A stretch of DNA of 64,000 bases from Sporosarcina psychrophila (GCF_001590685.1 NZ_CP014616.1:1673001-1737000), one strand, 5' to 3'; shown: positions 17,177-27,128, numbered from the stretch's first letter. The notes: a model not told the origin generated them from the letters alone. A program made the numbers and translations.

Positions 17177-18151
17177 ATGTCTAAAAAAGTAGTAGTACTT
17201 GGGGAAGCACGAGAAGGAGCTTTGCGTAACGTTTCATTCGAAGCGATTGCAGCTGCTAAAAAGATTTCGGGAGGCGGAGAGGTTGTCGGGGTATTGCTCG
17301 GCGATGCTGTTCAGTCACTTGCAGAAGAAATGATTCATTACGGAGCAGACCGTGTCGTTACTGTGGAACATCCACATTTGAAACTATATACTTCTGACGC
17401 ATTCAGCCAAGCGTTTATGGCGGTTTACGAACAAGAGAAACCGGAAGCTATTGTGTTCGGTCACACAGCTTTAGGGAAAGATTTGTCACCTAAGATTGCT
17501 AGTAAACTAGCATCAGGTTTAATCTCTGATGTAACTACTATTGAAGGCGAGGGCGATGCTGCGGTATTCATCCGTCCAATCTTCTCTGGTAAAGCATTTG
17601 AAAAAGTGAAGAACAAAGACGGACTTCTATTCATCACAGTACGTCCGAATAACATTGCGCCTTTAGAGCACGACGCAGGCAGAACTGGCGACGTAGCTGC
17701 ACTATCTGTTGATGTTACCAATCTTCGTACAATCATTTCAGAAGTTATTCGTAAATCGACAGAGGGTGTCGATCTTTCAGAAGCGAAAGTTGTTGTTGCA
17801 GGGGGCCGTGGCGTGAAAAGTGCGGAAGGCTTCGAACCATTGCAAGAACTTGCGACACTTTTAGGTGGAGCAATCGGTGCATCTCGTGGAGCGTGTGACG
17901 CGGATTACTGTGACTATTCTCTACAAATCGGGCAAACTGGTAAAGTTGTTACACCGGACTTGTACATTGCTGCAGGAATTTCGGGGGCAATCCAACATAT
18001 GGCAGGAATGTCTAACTCGAAAGTAATCGTGGCAATCAATAAAGATTCAGAAGCGAATATTTTCAAAGTAGCAGACTATGGAATTGTTGGTGACCTTTTC
18101 GAGGTTATTCCGATGATGATTGAAGAAATTAAAAAAATTATGACAAACTAA
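17177..18151 (+). CDS. etfA: Electron transfer flavoprotein alpha subunit
   Basis: 324 aa. N-terminal ETF domain, then the C-terminal FAD-binding domain with [18 protein letters not shown] (about 198-215), [11 protein letters not shown] (about 234-244), [20 protein letters not shown] and the terminal [20 protein letters not shown], all FAD contacts in the family. Partner of EtfB; links fadB-dependent beta-oxidation to respiration. ATG with a GGAGGGAC ribosome site. Last gene of the fadR-fadB-etfBA unit; a terminator follows. Confidence 0.96.
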   Translation: MSKKVVVLGEAREGALRNVSFEAIAAAKKISGGGEVVGVLLGDAVQSLAEEMIHYGADRVVTVEHPHLKLYTSDAFSQAFMAVYEQEKPEAIVFGHTALGKDLSPKIASKLASGLISDVTTIEGEGDAAVFIRPIFSGKAFEKVKNKDGLLFITVRPNNIAPLEHDAGRTGDVAALSVDVTNLRTIISEVIRKSTEGVDLSEAKVVVAGGRGVKSAEGFEPLQELATLLGGAIGASRGACDADYCDYSLQIGQTGKVVTPDLYIAAGISGAIQHMAGMSNSKVIVAINKDSEANIFKVADYGIVGDLFEVIPMMIEEIKKIMTN

Positions 18152-18159
18152 TTTAAAGT

Positions 18160-18190
18160 GAAGCTCCCTCAATAGTGGGGAGCTTCTTTT
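18160..18190 (+). terminator. etfA terminator
   Basis: Stem GAAGCTCCC / GGGGAGCTTC with an 8-nt loop and T4 tail just after etfA. Confidence 0.9.
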
Positions 18191-18228
18191 AATAACTAAG
18201 CATATATTTAGCCCGTCATATAGCTGCA

Positions 18229-18237
18229 TGCTATAAT
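18229..18237 (+). promoter_or_regulatory. Extended -10 promoter of trxA
   Basis: TGCTATAAT, an extended -10 with a perfect TATAAT (18232-18237), 40 bp before trxA. No good -35 is seen, as often with extended -10 promoters. Confidence 0.55.
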
Positions 18238-18276
18238 ACAGACATAGGTTATCTATTAAGAGGAGGAAAATTTATT

Positions 18277-18591
18277 ATGGCTATTATTCACGCGACTGAT
18301 CAGAATTTTGACGAAAATATTAAAGAAGGACTTGTCCTTGTTGACTTTTGGGCACCTTGGTGTGGACCTTGTAAAATGATCGCTCCAGTTCTTGAAGAAT
18401 TAAACGGCGAAATCGAAGGTAAAGCGAACATTGTTAAAGTTGACGTTGATGACAACCAAGAAACAGCTGGTAAATATGGTATCATGTCAATCCCTACTTT
18501 GGTTCTTTTCAAAGATGGAGAAATTGTTGACAAAGTTGTCGGCTTTAAACCAAAAGAAGCACTTGCTGAATTGATTGCAAAACACGCTTAA
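18277..18591 (+). CDS. trxA: Thioredoxin
   Basis: 104 aa, full-length thioredoxin with the redox motif FWAPWCGPCKM (Cys at about residues 28 and 31) and the cis-proline loop in MSIPTLVLFKDG. General cytoplasmic disulfide reductase fed by thioredoxin reductase. Strong AGGAGG ribosome site. It has its own promoter and a downstream terminator, so it is a single-gene unit between etfA and uvrC, as in B. subtilis. Confidence 0.97.
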   Translation: MAIIHATDQNFDENIKEGLVLVDFWAPWCGPCKMIAPVLEELNGEIEGKANIVKVDVDDNQETAGKYGIMSIPTLVLFKDGEIVDKVVGFKPKEALAELIAKHA

Positions 18592-18693
18592 TTAGTAACT
18601 TAATTTAGCAGAAGTTCAAAATCTGGGCGAAATATTTTTTGCGATGAAAGCGAAGCGGCAGTCGCAAATAGCCGAGATGTATTTGATAGAATA

Positions 18694-18723
18694 ACCGGGT
18701 CCTTCATTGGCACCCGGTTTTTT
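18694..18723 (+). terminator. Terminator between trxA and uvrC
   Basis: Stem ACCGGGT / CACCCGGT with a T6 tail. Upstream, at 18604-18660, is a piece resembling the dispersed repeats (TTCAAAATCTGG, TGAAAGCGAAGCG). Confidence 0.85.
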
Positions 18724-18737
18724 GGTAGGTGAATTAG

Positions 18738-20531
18738 ATGAATGAGTTAATCGCAGAAAAGTTGGCCATATTACCGGAGTTGCCAGGCTGTTATTTGATG
18801 AAAGATAGGCAAGGGACAATCATTTATGTGGGAAAAGCGAAAGTGTTGAAAAATCGGGTTCGTAGTTATTTTACGGGTAGCCATGATGCTAAAACACAGC
18901 GACTTGTTGGAGAAATCATAGACTTTGAATATATTGTCACTTCAACCAACCTGGAAGCGCTTGTCCTCGAGTTGAACCTTATCAAACAGTATGATCCGAA
19001 ATATAATATCATGTTAAAAGATGATAAGACCTATCCATACTTAAAATTAACGGCAGAGCGTCATCCGAAACTAATCATTACGAGACAAGTGAAAAAAGAC
19101 AAAGGGAAATACTTCGGTCCGTATCCTCATGCTTTTGCCGCCGGTGAAACGAAAAAGTTGCTTGACCGGCTCTATCCTTATCGAAAATGTCATACGATGC
19201 CTGATCGGGTCTGTTTGTATTACCATCTTGGCCAGTGCCTCGCCCCTTGTGTCAATGAAGTGGAATTGGAAACGTACAAGGAAATGGTTGATGATATTAC
19301 CCGCTTTTTGAATGGCGGCTATAAAAGTGTGAAAAAAGAATTGACGGAAAAAATGGCTGCAGCTGCGGAGAATTTGGAGTTTGAGCGCGCGAAAGAATAC
19401 CGCGATCAGATTGTTAATATTGAAGCGATTATGGAAAAACAGGCGATGACGATGAGTGATTTCACTGATCGTGATGTCTTCGGATTTGCTGTGGACAATG
19501 GATGGATGTGTGTTCAAGTCTTTTTCGTCCGTCAGGGAAAGCTAATTGAACGGGATGTATCGCTATTCCCGGTTTATCAAGAACCGGAAGAAGAACTGCT
19601 AACGTTCATCGGGCAGTTTTACGGTAAGTCCCAACATTTAATCCCGAAAGAAATCCTGTTGCCTCAGGGAATGGATAGTGAAATCGTCCGTCAACTTCTA
19701 GATGTCAACGTCTTCATTCCGCAGCGCGGTAAAAAGAAAGATCTCGTCCATCTAGCCATCAAGAATGCTGAGATATCATTGAAAGAAAAGTTCCAACTTA
19801 TTGAACGACAAGAACTTCGTACAATTGGCGCATGTGAAGAACTTGGCAAGGCGATGAATATCACCATACCGTACCGTATTGAAGCATTTGATAATTCACA
19901 TATGTACGGTTCAGATGCCGTCTCTGCGATGGTGTCATTCCTTGATGGGAAACCGAACCGTAAAGACTACCGAAAGTATAAGACGAAAACTGCGGCAGCA
20001 CACGATGACTATGCGGCGATGCGTGAAGTTGTAAGGCGGCGTTATATCCGTGTGCTAAAGGATGATTTGCCATTACCTGACCTTATCGTTATAGATGGTG
20101 GTAAAGGTCATATGGAAGCGGCCAGGGAAATCATTGAAGATGAGTTGAACTTGTCGATTCCAATTGCTGGACTTGCGAAGGACGATAAACACCAGACGGC
20201 GCAACTTCTCTATGGCAATCCGATTGAAATGATCCCGCTAAAGAGAACGAGTGAAGCGTTTTACTTGTTACAGCGAATTCAAGACGAGGTGCACAGGTTT
20301 GCAATTACTTTCCACAGGCAACGGCGCGAAACTAATTCATTGACATCAGCGCTCGATGGATTACCAGGCGTCGGACCGAAACGGAAAACATTATTACTTA
20401 AACACTTTGAATCTATGAAAAAGATTCGTGAAGCATCCGTTGAAGAGCTGCAACAAGCGGGCTTGCCGAAGGTGGTTGCGGAATCAGTGGAAACGTATTT
20501 CCGTGAAGAGGCATTGCGAGAAAAGAAGTAA
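18738..20531 (+). CDS. uvrC: Excinuclease ABC subunit C
   Basis: 597 aa, full length. N-terminal GIY-YIG nuclease ([20 protein letters not shown]) makes the 3' cut; the UVR helix pair is near 200-235; the RNase H-like 5' nuclease domain contains [18 protein letters not shown] and [16 protein letters not shown]-terminal helix-hairpin-helix [18 protein letters not shown] binds DNA. It incises both sides of UvrB-marked lesions. Start ATG is 9 bp after a GGTAGGTGA site. Lies just before the lysC riboswitch. Confidence 0.96.
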   Translation: MNELIAEKLAILPELPGCYLMKDRQGTIIYVGKAKVLKNRVRSYFTGSHDAKTQRLVGEIIDFEYIVTSTNLEALVLELNLIKQYDPKYNIMLKDDKTYPYLKLTAERHPKLIITRQVKKDKGKYFGPYPHAFAAGETKKLLDRLYPYRKCHTMPDRVCLYYHLGQCLAPCVNEVELETYKEMVDDITRFLNGGYKSVKKELTEKMAAAAENLEFERAKEYRDQIVNIEAIMEKQAMTMSDFTDRDVFGFAVDNGWMCVQVFFVRQGKLIERDVSLFPVYQEPEEELLTFIGQFYGKSQHLIPKEILLPQGMDSEIVRQLLDVNVFIPQRGKKKDLVHLAIKNAEISLKEKFQLIERQELRTIGACEELGKAMNITIPYRIEAFDNSHMYGSDAVSAMVSFLDGKPNRKDYRKYKTKTAAAHDDYAAMREVVRRRYIRVLKDDLPLPDLIVIDGGKGHMEAAREIIEDELNLSIPIAGLAKDDKHQTAQLLYGNPIEMIPLKRTSEAFYLLQRIQDEVHRFAITFHRQRRETNSLTSALDGLPGVGPKRKTLLLKHFESMKKIREASVEELQQAGLPKVVAESVETYFREEALREKK

Positions 20532-20585
20532 TGTGATAGAGTGAACGCACTGAGTTTTTTCACTAAAAAATTGCATATGTAGTGA

Positions 20586-20821
20586 AGATAGAGGTGCGGA
20601 TACCAATAGTAAATCTCCGGAAGGCGGCAGCCTGATGAACGGGATTGAAAGGAGTATTCGCCGAAGCGGACCAATCGGCTGTCACGATTGTCCTGCTGGA
20701 TTTCCATTGAATAAATGGAAGTCTGTCAGGTATAAAAATACCTGGAGAGCTATCTGAACGGGGCGGCTCTTCGGCGAGCGCTCCAATCGGACCGGCTCTC
20801 ATACTTATGAGGGCCGTTTTT
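20586..20821 (+). promoter_or_regulatory. Lysine riboswitch (L box) of lysC
   Basis: P1 is AGATAG (20586-20591) pairing with CTATCT (20750-20755) in the conserved GGAGAGCTATCT. Inside are the expected AGGTGCGGA, GAAAGGAGTATTCGCCGAAG and CTGTCAGG elements. The aptamer is followed by a terminator hairpin GGCTCTCAT / ATGAGGGCC (20794-20815) with a T run. Lysine binding should stabilise the aptamer and allow termination before the aspartokinase gene. Confidence 0.95.
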
Positions 20822-20851
20822 GCGTTCAGGGGGAAATTGGAGGGAATAATT

Positions 20852-22069
20852 ATGGAACGAATTGTAATGAAATTTGGTGGCACATCAGTTGCGAACCCCG
20901 AGAGGATTGCACGCGCTGCAAAGCTTGTACAAGGTGAAGTAAGTCGGGGGAATCAAGTTGCGGTTATCGTCTCTGCAATGGGGAAAACAACGGATGATCT
21001 TCTAAAGCTCGCCGTGGAAGTTAATCCGAAAGCGGGCCGCCGCGAACTTGATATGCTACTTGCGACAGGTGAGCAAGTAACAGCATCCCTTTTAGCGATG
21101 GCAATTGCGGCACAAGGTTTGGAGGCTCGCTCATATACAGGGTGGCAAGCGGGTGTAACGACAGAGTCAGTTCACGGCAATGCGCGAATCGAGCAAGTCC
21201 ATGCAGATAAGGTTGTATCGACGCTTGAATCGGGTGCTGTTGCAGTGATAACCGGCTTTCAAGGTGCTGACAGCTCGGGTGAGTTGACAACACTTGGTCG
21301 CGGGGGATCTGATACAAGTGCTGTGGCGATTGCGATTGCAATAGATGCAGCTATCTGTGATATTTACACAGACGTTGAAGGGGTATTTACGACAGATCCA
21401 AGATTAATTGGACAAGCGAAGAAACTTGAGGAAATATCATATGATGAAATGCTTGAAATCGCGAATTTAGGCGCAGGAGTACTTCACCCAAGAGCGGTGG
21501 AGTTTGCCAAGAACCATCAAATGCCGCTTCGGGTCAGACCTGCACATATGGAAGGTGAAGGAACGATTATCAAGGAGGAAATTGATTTGGAAAACAATTT
21601 AATTGTTCGGGGCATCGCCTTTGAAAGAGATATTATTCGGATTACAGTTATGTATGACGTTCCATACAATGGCTCGCTTGCGAATATATTCACTGCACTT
21701 GCGGATCACCATGTTAACGTCGATATTATCGTCCAGACAATTATGGAAGGCGTACAGCCGTCTGTGTCATTTTCCATTAAGAAAGAGGATTTTGCAGAAG
21801 CTATTAATGTTTTGGAGACAGAAAAAGAAGCCCTTGGTTACAACAGAGCCGACTTTGAAGTGGGTCTTGCGAAAGTTTCAATCGTTGGAAGTGGAATGGT
21901 ATCCAACCCAGGAGTCGCTGCACAAATGTTTGAGATACTCCGTAGTGCATCAGTTCCTGTGAAAATGGTTAGTACGTCTGAAATCAAGGTATCCGTAGTT
22001 ATTCCAGAATCGGATATGGAAATAGCGGTAGCGGCGCTTCATAAACAATTCGGGTTAGACAACGACTGA
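20852..22069 (+). CDS. lysC: Aspartokinase (lysine-sensitive type)
   Basis: 405 aa from ATG 20852 with TTGGAGGG upstream. The kinase domain starts MERIVMKFGGTSVANPERI and includes TTLGRGGSDTSAVAIA near residue 150; two ACT domains fill the C-terminal 150 residues (RIAFERDIIRITV-type and KVSIVGSGMVSNPGVAAQMF). It phosphorylates aspartate for lysine, threonine, methionine and cell-wall diaminopimelate. The lysine riboswitch upstream identifies it as the lysine-controlled isozyme. As in B. subtilis LysC, an internal Met near codon 245 could make a separate regulatory subunit, but I see no clear ribosome site for it. Confidence 0.95.
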   Translation: MERIVMKFGGTSVANPERIARAAKLVQGEVSRGNQVAVIVSAMGKTTDDLLKLAVEVNPKAGRRELDMLLATGEQVTASLLAMAIAAQGLEARSYTGWQAGVTTESVHGNARIEQVHADKVVSTLESGAVAVITGFQGADSSGELTTLGRGGSDTSAVAIAIAIDAAICDIYTDVEGVFTTDPRLIGQAKKLEEISYDEMLEIANLGAGVLHPRAVEFAKNHQMPLRVRPAHMEGEGTIIKEEIDLENNLIVRGIAFERDIIRITVMYDVPYNGSLANIFTALADHHVNVDIIVQTIMEGVQPSVSFSIKKEDFAEAINVLETEKEALGYNRADFEVGLAKVSIVGSGMVSNPGVAAQMFEILRSASVPVKMVSTSEIKVSVVIPESDMEIAVAALHKQFGLDND

Positions 22070-22198
22070 AATAATTTGTTATGTCTATTGTTAACCATTT
22101 TATTGCAAGTGCCTGAAGACAAAGGGCGCTCTATCACTTTTAATAAAGCCTTCCTTGTAAATTTTAGTTAAGACTATACAAGTTACAGTGCAATTCCA

Positions 22199-22322
22199 TA
22201 TAGAAAGTGACACTTCCTTAAAATCAAAAAGGAAATGCTATATAGATGGATTCAGCAGCCAAAATTCCATCTTTGGCTGCTCTATTATGGATTGGAAAGT
22301 GCTTATTCATTCGTTCCCAAAA
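22199..22322 (+). repeat. Dispersed structured repeat, copy 1
   Basis: Begins TATAGAAAGTGACACTTCCT, contains hairpin AGCAGCCAAA / TTTGGCTGCT (22254-22281) and ends near CGTTCCCAAAA. A second copy lies in inverted orientation at 53980-54098. One stem pair differs between copies as A-T versus C-G, so pairing is kept. It occupies much of the 468-bp lysC-yslB gap and may end lysC transcription; the rest of that gap shows nothing clear. Confidence 0.75.
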
Positions 22323-22537
22323 ACCCCTCATGCGATTAACGAGAAAACTGCGAGAGGTGCAACCCAACGGAAACTGTACATAGGGTGTTTCATCATGAAA
22401 ATAAGCAGTAATTTACTGGTTATTTTTAGTTATATATGTTGACATAAAGAAACCTCTGAACAACGCACGGCGCATAGAGATGCCTTCGCTGGAGATCATA
22501 TAGAATCAATAGTTCAACATATATATATTAGTTGTAT

Positions 22538-22581
22538 GAAAAAGAAGATGCGCCCGATTTAAAGGATGCATCTTCTTTTTC
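22538..22581. terminator. Bidirectional terminator (lysC / yslB)
   Basis: Perfect 14-bp stem GAAAAAGAAGATGC / GCATCTTCTTTTTC, giving T runs on both strands; it abuts the yslB stop codon on the minus strand. Confidence 0.85.
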
Positions 22582-23008
22582 ATGCCTCAACTTTCGTTTT
22601 TAAGTCCCATTTGACTTGGAAATGGATGAGACCATCCTTTGCGTTAAATTCTCCGTAGCACTCAGTGAGCAATCCACTAAATTTCTGGTACTGTTGTGCA
22701 ATGAAACCGGCTTCAAGTTGGCAAGATCTGTTTTGGGCATTTGTAGCGAAATCATTTTTTAAAGAATAAAAAGCCTCGTCTTTCAACGTCTTTTCGAGAT
22801 GAAGGGGCCCCCATCCGGCTTCTTGAAAGAACTCAGGAAGTTCATCAACACCAAAAATCGGGAATTTTCGAGCTACTTCTTTTCCGGCCCAATAGAGGAT
22901 TTCATCTTCATGTTTCCCGAGGATACTTGGCAACACGTGATCTCGTAAAACTTCATAGCCAAAACGGGTTGGTGAATCATATGTAGTATTTTCCAATCGA
23001 ATATGCAA
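22580..23008 (-). CDS. yslB: DUF2507 family protein YslB
   Basis: 142 aa. Recognised as YslB/DUF2507 by length, by the pattern GYEVLRDHVLPSILGKHEDEILYWAGK and by its place between lysC and sdhC, the same as in B. subtilis. The fold is related to the bacterial V4R/heme-NO-binding-like group, but the function is unknown. The start is uncertain: TTG 23006-23008 touches an AAAGGG motif, while a second in-frame TTG 12 bp on has better spacing. Divergent from the sdh operon. Confidence 0.85.
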   Translation of the reverse strand: MHIRLENTTYDSPTRFGYEVLRDHVLPSILGKHEDEILYWAGKEVARKFPIFGVDELPEFFQEAGWGPLHLEKTLKDEAFYSLKNDFATNAQNRSCQLEAGFIAQQYQKFSGLLTECYGEFNAKDGLIHFQVKWDLKTKVEA

Positions 23009-23092
23009 CCCTTTCGGTTAAATGATAGCGTTAGTGAATCCAAGAGAATAATAATATATTAAATTCGGGCGTGTCGAAAAGCCCACATCGTC

Positions 23093-23121
23093 TTGACCTC
23101 TTCAAAACTGAGGAGTACAAT
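23093..23121 (+). promoter_or_regulatory. Sigma-A promoter of sdhCAB
   Basis: TTGACC (23093-23098), 17-bp spacer, TACAAT (23116-23121), about 110 bp before sdhC, leaving room for a regulated leader. Confidence 0.75.
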
Positions 23122-23233
23122 GGTTATGTCATAATATTGTACCACGAAGAGGTACGTCGTCAACGGTCGCTTCATGTCGAAATGATGACAGAGGCGCACT
23201 GAAGGACTCAGTTAATAAAGGAGGGTAAAAGAC

Positions 23234-23842
23234 TTGTCGAGAGAATCAGATTTTTATTTGCGTCGTCTTCATTCACTGCTCGGAATCATTCCAGTGGGGC
23301 TTTTTGTTGCCCAACACTTAGTGATTAACCATTTTGCCACACGCGGCCCAGAGGCATTCAACACTGCATCCAATTTCATGGGTAACTTACCGTTCGTATT
23401 GTTTCTTGAATGGTTCATCATCTACATCCCACTTATGTTCCATGCGTTCTATGGTGTGTACATAGCTTTCACAGCGAAAAATAACGTAAAGCGTTACGGG
23501 ACTTTCCGGAACTGGATGTTTATGCTACAACGTATTACGGGAGTATTCCTAGTCGTGTTCATCGCATGGCACATCTTCCAAACAAGAGTTCAAAAAGCAT
23601 TGGGAGATGAAGTTGATTACGATATGATGGCTGACATCTTATCGAGTCCATTCATGCTTGCGTTCTACATTGCAGGTGTCCTTGCAGCTACATTCCACTT
23701 GGCGAACGGCGTTTGGTCATTCCTAGTAAGCTGGGGAATTACACAATCTCCACGTTCACAAACCATCGTTACGTATATCTCGATGGCAATATTCCTAGTG
23801 CTTTCTGTAATCGGTATACAAGCACTACTTGCATTTGTTTAA
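23234..23842 (+). CDS. sdhC: Succinate dehydrogenase cytochrome b558 subunit
   Basis: 202 aa with five transmembrane helices, the Bacillus-type di-heme anchor. The RRLHSLLGIIPVGLFVAQHL start and conserved histidines in helices (AQHLVINH, MFHAFYG, AWHIFQ, ATFHLANGVW) are candidate heme b ligands. It anchors SdhAB and passes electrons from succinate to menaquinone. Start is TTG 23234, 8 bp after AAAGGAGGG; no ATG fits. First gene of sdhCAB. Confidence 0.95.
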   Translation: MSRESDFYLRRLHSLLGIIPVGLFVAQHLVINHFATRGPEAFNTASNFMGNLPFVLFLEWFIIYIPLMFHAFYGVYIAFTAKNNVKRYGTFRNWMFMLQRITGVFLVVFIAWHIFQTRVQKALGDEVDYDMMADILSSPFMLAFYIAGVLAATFHLANGVWSFLVSWGITQSPRSQTIVTYISMAIFLVLSVIGIQALLAFV

Positions 23843-23843
23843 T

Positions 23844-23904
23844 TTGAATCAGCAGAAATCCCTGCTGATTCAAATTTGGACGCAATTACGCCGAGGCGTA
23901 ATTG
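23844..23904 (+). repeat. Dispersed extragenic repeat, copy B
   Basis: Hairpin GAATCAGCAG / CTGCTGATTC, then a stretch identical to copy A: TTTGGACGCAATTACGCC and the palindrome CAATTACGCC-GA-GGCGTAATTG (23883-23904). It lies inside the sdhC-sdhA spacer of an operon, so it is transcribed. Confidence 0.8.
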
Positions 23905-23962
23905 AATAACAATTTAACTAAATGACTACGAGATCACCTATAATTTGAGGAGTGAAACAATA

Positions 23963-25717
23963 ATGGCAAAAAGCAGATTGATTGTCGTCGGCGGTGGACT
24001 AGCCGGCCTGATGGCAACTATCAAAGCCGCTGAAGAAGGTACGCCGGTTGACTTGTTCTCCATTGTTCCGGTTAAACGTTCCCACTCTGTATGTGCACAA
24101 GGCGGCATTAATGGTGCAGTAAATACAAAAGGGGAAGGCGACTCACCTGACATTCATTTCGATGACTCTGTATACGGCGGAGACTTCCTTGCGAATCAAC
24201 CACCAGTTAAGGCAATGACGGATGCAGCACCAGGAATCATCAGTCTATTGGACCGGATGGGCGTTATGTTCAACCGTACGCCAGAAGGATTGTTGGATTT
24301 CCGACGTTTCGGAGGTACAATGCATCACCGTACTGCTTTCGCTGGTGCGACGACAGGACAGCAGCTCCTTTACGCATTAGACGAGCAAGTTCGAAGTCAT
24401 GAAGTTGCTGGACTTGTGACGAAATACGAACACTGGGAATTCCTTGGTGTTATTCTTGATGAAGAAGGCGTTTGTCGCGGTATTAAAGCGCAAAACATGA
24501 AAACGATGGAGATTCAAGCCTTTAAAGGTGATGCAGTCATTATGGCAACAGGTGGACCTGGAATCATTTTCGGGAAAACGACAAACTCTGTCATCAATAC
24601 AGGTTCTGCAGCTTCTATCGTTTATCAGCAAGGTGCACACTACGCGAATGGTGAATTTATCCAAATTCACCCAACAGCAATTCCAGGAGACGATAAACTG
24701 CGTCTTATGAGTGAATCGGCACGTGGTGAAGGTGGACGTGTCTGGACTTATAAAGACGGCAAGCCTTGGTACTTCCTTGAAGAAAAGTATCCGGATTACG
24801 GTAATCTAGTACCGCGTGATATCGCAACACGTGAAATATTTGACGTTTGTGTTAACCAAAAACTTGGTATCAACGGTGAAAACATGGTGTATCTGGACCT
24901 TTCCCATAAGGATCCAAAAGAGCTTGATATTAAGCTTGGTGGAATCATCGAAATCTATGAGAAATTCACAGGCGACGATCCACGTAAATTACCGATGAAA
25001 ATCTTCCCGGCTGTCCACTATTCAATGGGCGGACTATGGGTTGACTATAATCAGCAAACAAGTATTCCAGGTCTATTCGCGGCGGGTGAATGTGATTATT
25101 CACAGCACGGTGCAAACCGTCTTGGCGCAAACTCACTCCTTTCAGCAATTTACGGCGGTATGGTCGCAGGACCGAACGCTATTCATTACATGAAAGGTTT
25201 GAAACGTTCTGTAGTGGACCTTCCTTCTACAATCTTCGACGCAGCAGTGAAAGAAGAGCAGCAGAAGTGGGATGATACGCTTAAAATGAACGGTACTGAA
25301 AACGCTTATGTTCTTCATAAAGAACTTGGCGAATGGATGACTGATAACGTAACAGTAGTTCGTTACAATGACAGACTACAAGCGACAGACGATAAAATCG
25401 TTGAGCTTCTTGAGCGTTATGAAAACATCAACATTACGGATACACAACTATGGTCTAACCAAGGTGCAACATTTACGCGTCAACTGAAAAACATGCTATA
25501 CTTGGCTCGTGTTATTACTCTTGGTGCACTTAACCGTAATGAAAGCCGTGGAGCCCATTACAAACCGGACTTCCCGAATCGTGATGATGAGAACTTCTTG
25601 AAAACGACAATGGCGAAATTCGATGGACATTCTGCACCAATCTTCCATTATGAAGAAGTAGATGTTTCCTTGATTCCACCACGTACACGCGATTACTCCG
25701 CGAAGAAAGGAGATTGA
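23963..25717 (+). CDS. sdhA: Succinate dehydrogenase flavoprotein subunit
   Basis: 584 aa from ATG 23963 (GAGGAGTG site). N-terminal FAD Rossmann motif VVGGGLAGLMATIKAAEEG; the His in RSHSVCAQGGINGA is the expected covalent FAD attachment residue. Substrate-site motifs include HRTAFAGATTG, FIQIHPTAIPG, SESARGEGGRVW and HYSMGGLWVDYN. Oxidises succinate to fumarate in the TCA cycle. It follows sdhC after a repeat-bearing spacer and is 5 bp from sdhB. Confidence 0.97.
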   Translation: MAKSRLIVVGGGLAGLMATIKAAEEGTPVDLFSIVPVKRSHSVCAQGGINGAVNTKGEGDSPDIHFDDSVYGGDFLANQPPVKAMTDAAPGIISLLDRMGVMFNRTPEGLLDFRRFGGTMHHRTAFAGATTGQQLLYALDEQVRSHEVAGLVTKYEHWEFLGVILDEEGVCRGIKAQNMKTMEIQAFKGDAVIMATGGPGIIFGKTTNSVINTGSAASIVYQQGAHYANGEFIQIHPTAIPGDDKLRLMSESARGEGGRVWTYKDGKPWYFLEEKYPDYGNLVPRDIATREIFDVCVNQKLGINGENMVYLDLSHKDPKELDIKLGGIIEIYEKFTGDDPRKLPMKIFPAVHYSMGGLWVDYNQQTSIPGLFAAGECDYSQHGANRLGANSLLSAIYGGMVAGPNAIHYMKGLKRSVVDLPSTIFDAAVKEEQQKWDDTLKMNGTENAYVLHKELGEWMTDNVTVVRYNDRLQATDDKIVELLERYENINITDTQLWSNQGATFTRQLKNMLYLARVITLGALNRNESRGAHYKPDFPNRDDENFLKTTMAKFDGHSAPIFHYEEVDVSLIPPRTRDYSAKKGD

Positions 25718-25722
25718 CCTAA

Positions 25723-26529
25723 ATGAGCGAGAACAATACGGCAGTACAAGAACGTGAACAGCAGACGTCACAGAAAACGGTTCTTTTTGAAATTCGACGT
25801 CAGGATACTGCTGAATCACAACCTTATTGGGAAAGTTTTGAATTAGAATATAGACCGAATATGAACGTCATTTCTGCTTTAATGGAAATTCGTCGTAACC
25901 CGGTCAACGCAGAAGGTAAGCAAACAACACCAGTTAACTGGGAAATGAGCTGTTTGGAAGAGGTTTGTGGGGCATGTTCAATGGTTATCAACGGACGTCC
26001 ACGCCAATCTTGTACGGCACTTGTAGATCAGTTTACACAACCGATTAAACTTGAACCAATGAAGACATTCCCAGTCGTTCGCGACTTGATTGTTGACAGA
26101 GAATTCATGTTTGATTCGTTGAAAAAAATTAAGGCATGGGTTCCGATTGACGGCACATATGACCTTGGTGAAGGACCTCGTATGCCTGAGCGTAAACGCC
26201 AATGGGCATATGAACTTTCAAAATGTATGACGTGTGGTGTATGTCTTGAGGCATGCCCGAACGTTAACGACAATACGAACTTCATGGGACCTGCATTGCT
26301 ATCACAAGTACGGCTGTTCAACTCGCATCCAACTGGTGCAATGAACAAAGACGAACGTCTGGCTACGATTATGACAGACGGTGGAATTGGTGAATGTGGT
26401 AACTCACAAAACTGTGTAGTTGCATGTCCAAAAGGAATTCCTTTGACTACTTCGATTGCAGCAATGAACCGTGCAACGAACGTACAAATGTTCAAAAACT
26501 TCTTCGGAAGTGACCATATGGTGGACTGA
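25723..26529 (+). CDS. sdhB: Succinate dehydrogenase iron-sulfur subunit
   Basis: 268 aa. Cysteines for the [2Fe-2S] cluster lie in SCLEEVCGACSM and RQSC; the [4Fe-4S] and [3Fe-4S] clusters use KCMTCGVCLEACPN and CGNSQNCVVACPKGI. Relays electrons from SdhA FAD to SdhC heme and menaquinone. AAAGGAG ribosome site overlaps the end of sdhA. Operon end is marked by the terminator at 26541. Confidence 0.97.
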   Translation: MSENNTAVQEREQQTSQKTVLFEIRRQDTAESQPYWESFELEYRPNMNVISALMEIRRNPVNAEGKQTTPVNWEMSCLEEVCGACSMVINGRPRQSCTALVDQFTQPIKLEPMKTFPVVRDLIVDREFMFDSLKKIKAWVPIDGTYDLGEGPRMPERKRQWAYELSKCMTCGVCLEACPNVNDNTNFMGPALLSQVRLFNSHPTGAMNKDERLATIMTDGGIGECGNSQNCVVACPKGIPLTTSIAAMNRATNVQMFKNFFGSDHMVD

Positions 26530-26540
26530 TTTCAGTCCCT

Positions 26541-26578
26541 AGCCTCGCTACGGCATTATGCCTTGGCGGGGCTTTTTT
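26541..26578 (+). terminator. sdhCAB terminator
   Basis: AGCCTCGC / GCGGGGCT stem with an internal GGCA/TGCC hairpin and a T6 tail. Confidence 0.9.
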
Positions 26579-26667
26579 CTATTTTTGTTTAGCACCTTCA
26601 TTTATTAGGGAGTATTTGATAGAATAGATGAATGGGTATTCATTTTAGAAGAGGAGATGTTTGGTGA

Positions 26668-27111
26668 GTGAAAGCAGTGTACATAAAAGAGTTGTCGACA
26701 TGGGAATCGGAATTCAAGTTTTCTGTACCTATATCCGTTCGTTTTTCTGAGACGGACATGTATGGTCATTTGAACAACACGGTCCCATTTATTTATTTTG
26801 AGCATGCGAGGATTGAGTTCTTAAAAGAGATTAGGCTTATGAATAATTGGCTTGATCCAAAGGGTGAAAATTTTCCGGTCGTTGCTGATTTGCAATGTGA
26901 TTTTTTGAAGCAAGTCTTTTTTGATGAAAAGTTGGAAATATTCGTTAAAGCTGCCGCAGTTGGTAACAGTTCTGTTGATATTCACTATATGGCGAAGAAC
27001 AGTAAAGATGATATCGTCTTCACAGGACGAGGTACGATGGTTCAGATTGGCAGACAGACGGGCAAAGGTGTTGCGTGGTCTGAAGAGGAGAAAATACTTT
27101 TTGTTAACTAA
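26668..27111 (+). CDS. ysmA: Acyl-CoA thioesterase, 4HBT family (YsmA-like)
   Basis: 147 aa hot-dog fold protein. The signature RFSETDMYGHLNNTVPFIYF holds the catalytic Asp typical of 4-hydroxybenzoyl-CoA thioesterases. Substrate unknown. The start is GTG 26668, 11 bp after GAGGAG; the codon before it is a stop, so this is the longest form. Position between sdhB and gerE matches B. subtilis ysmA. Confidence 0.85.
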   Translation: MKAVYIKELSTWESEFKFSVPISVRFSETDMYGHLNNTVPFIYFEHARIEFLKEIRLMNNWLDPKGENFPVVADLQCDFLKQVFFDEKLEIFVKAAAVGNSSVDIHYMAKNSKDDIVFTGRGTMVQIGRQTGKGVAWSEEEKILFVN

Positions 27112-27128
27112 ATCACCATGTAGCCGGC

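Noticed and set aside
22188..22442. 84-aa plus-strand ORF after lysC
   Set aside because: Runs through the hairpin repeat and has no ribosome site or protein-like composition.
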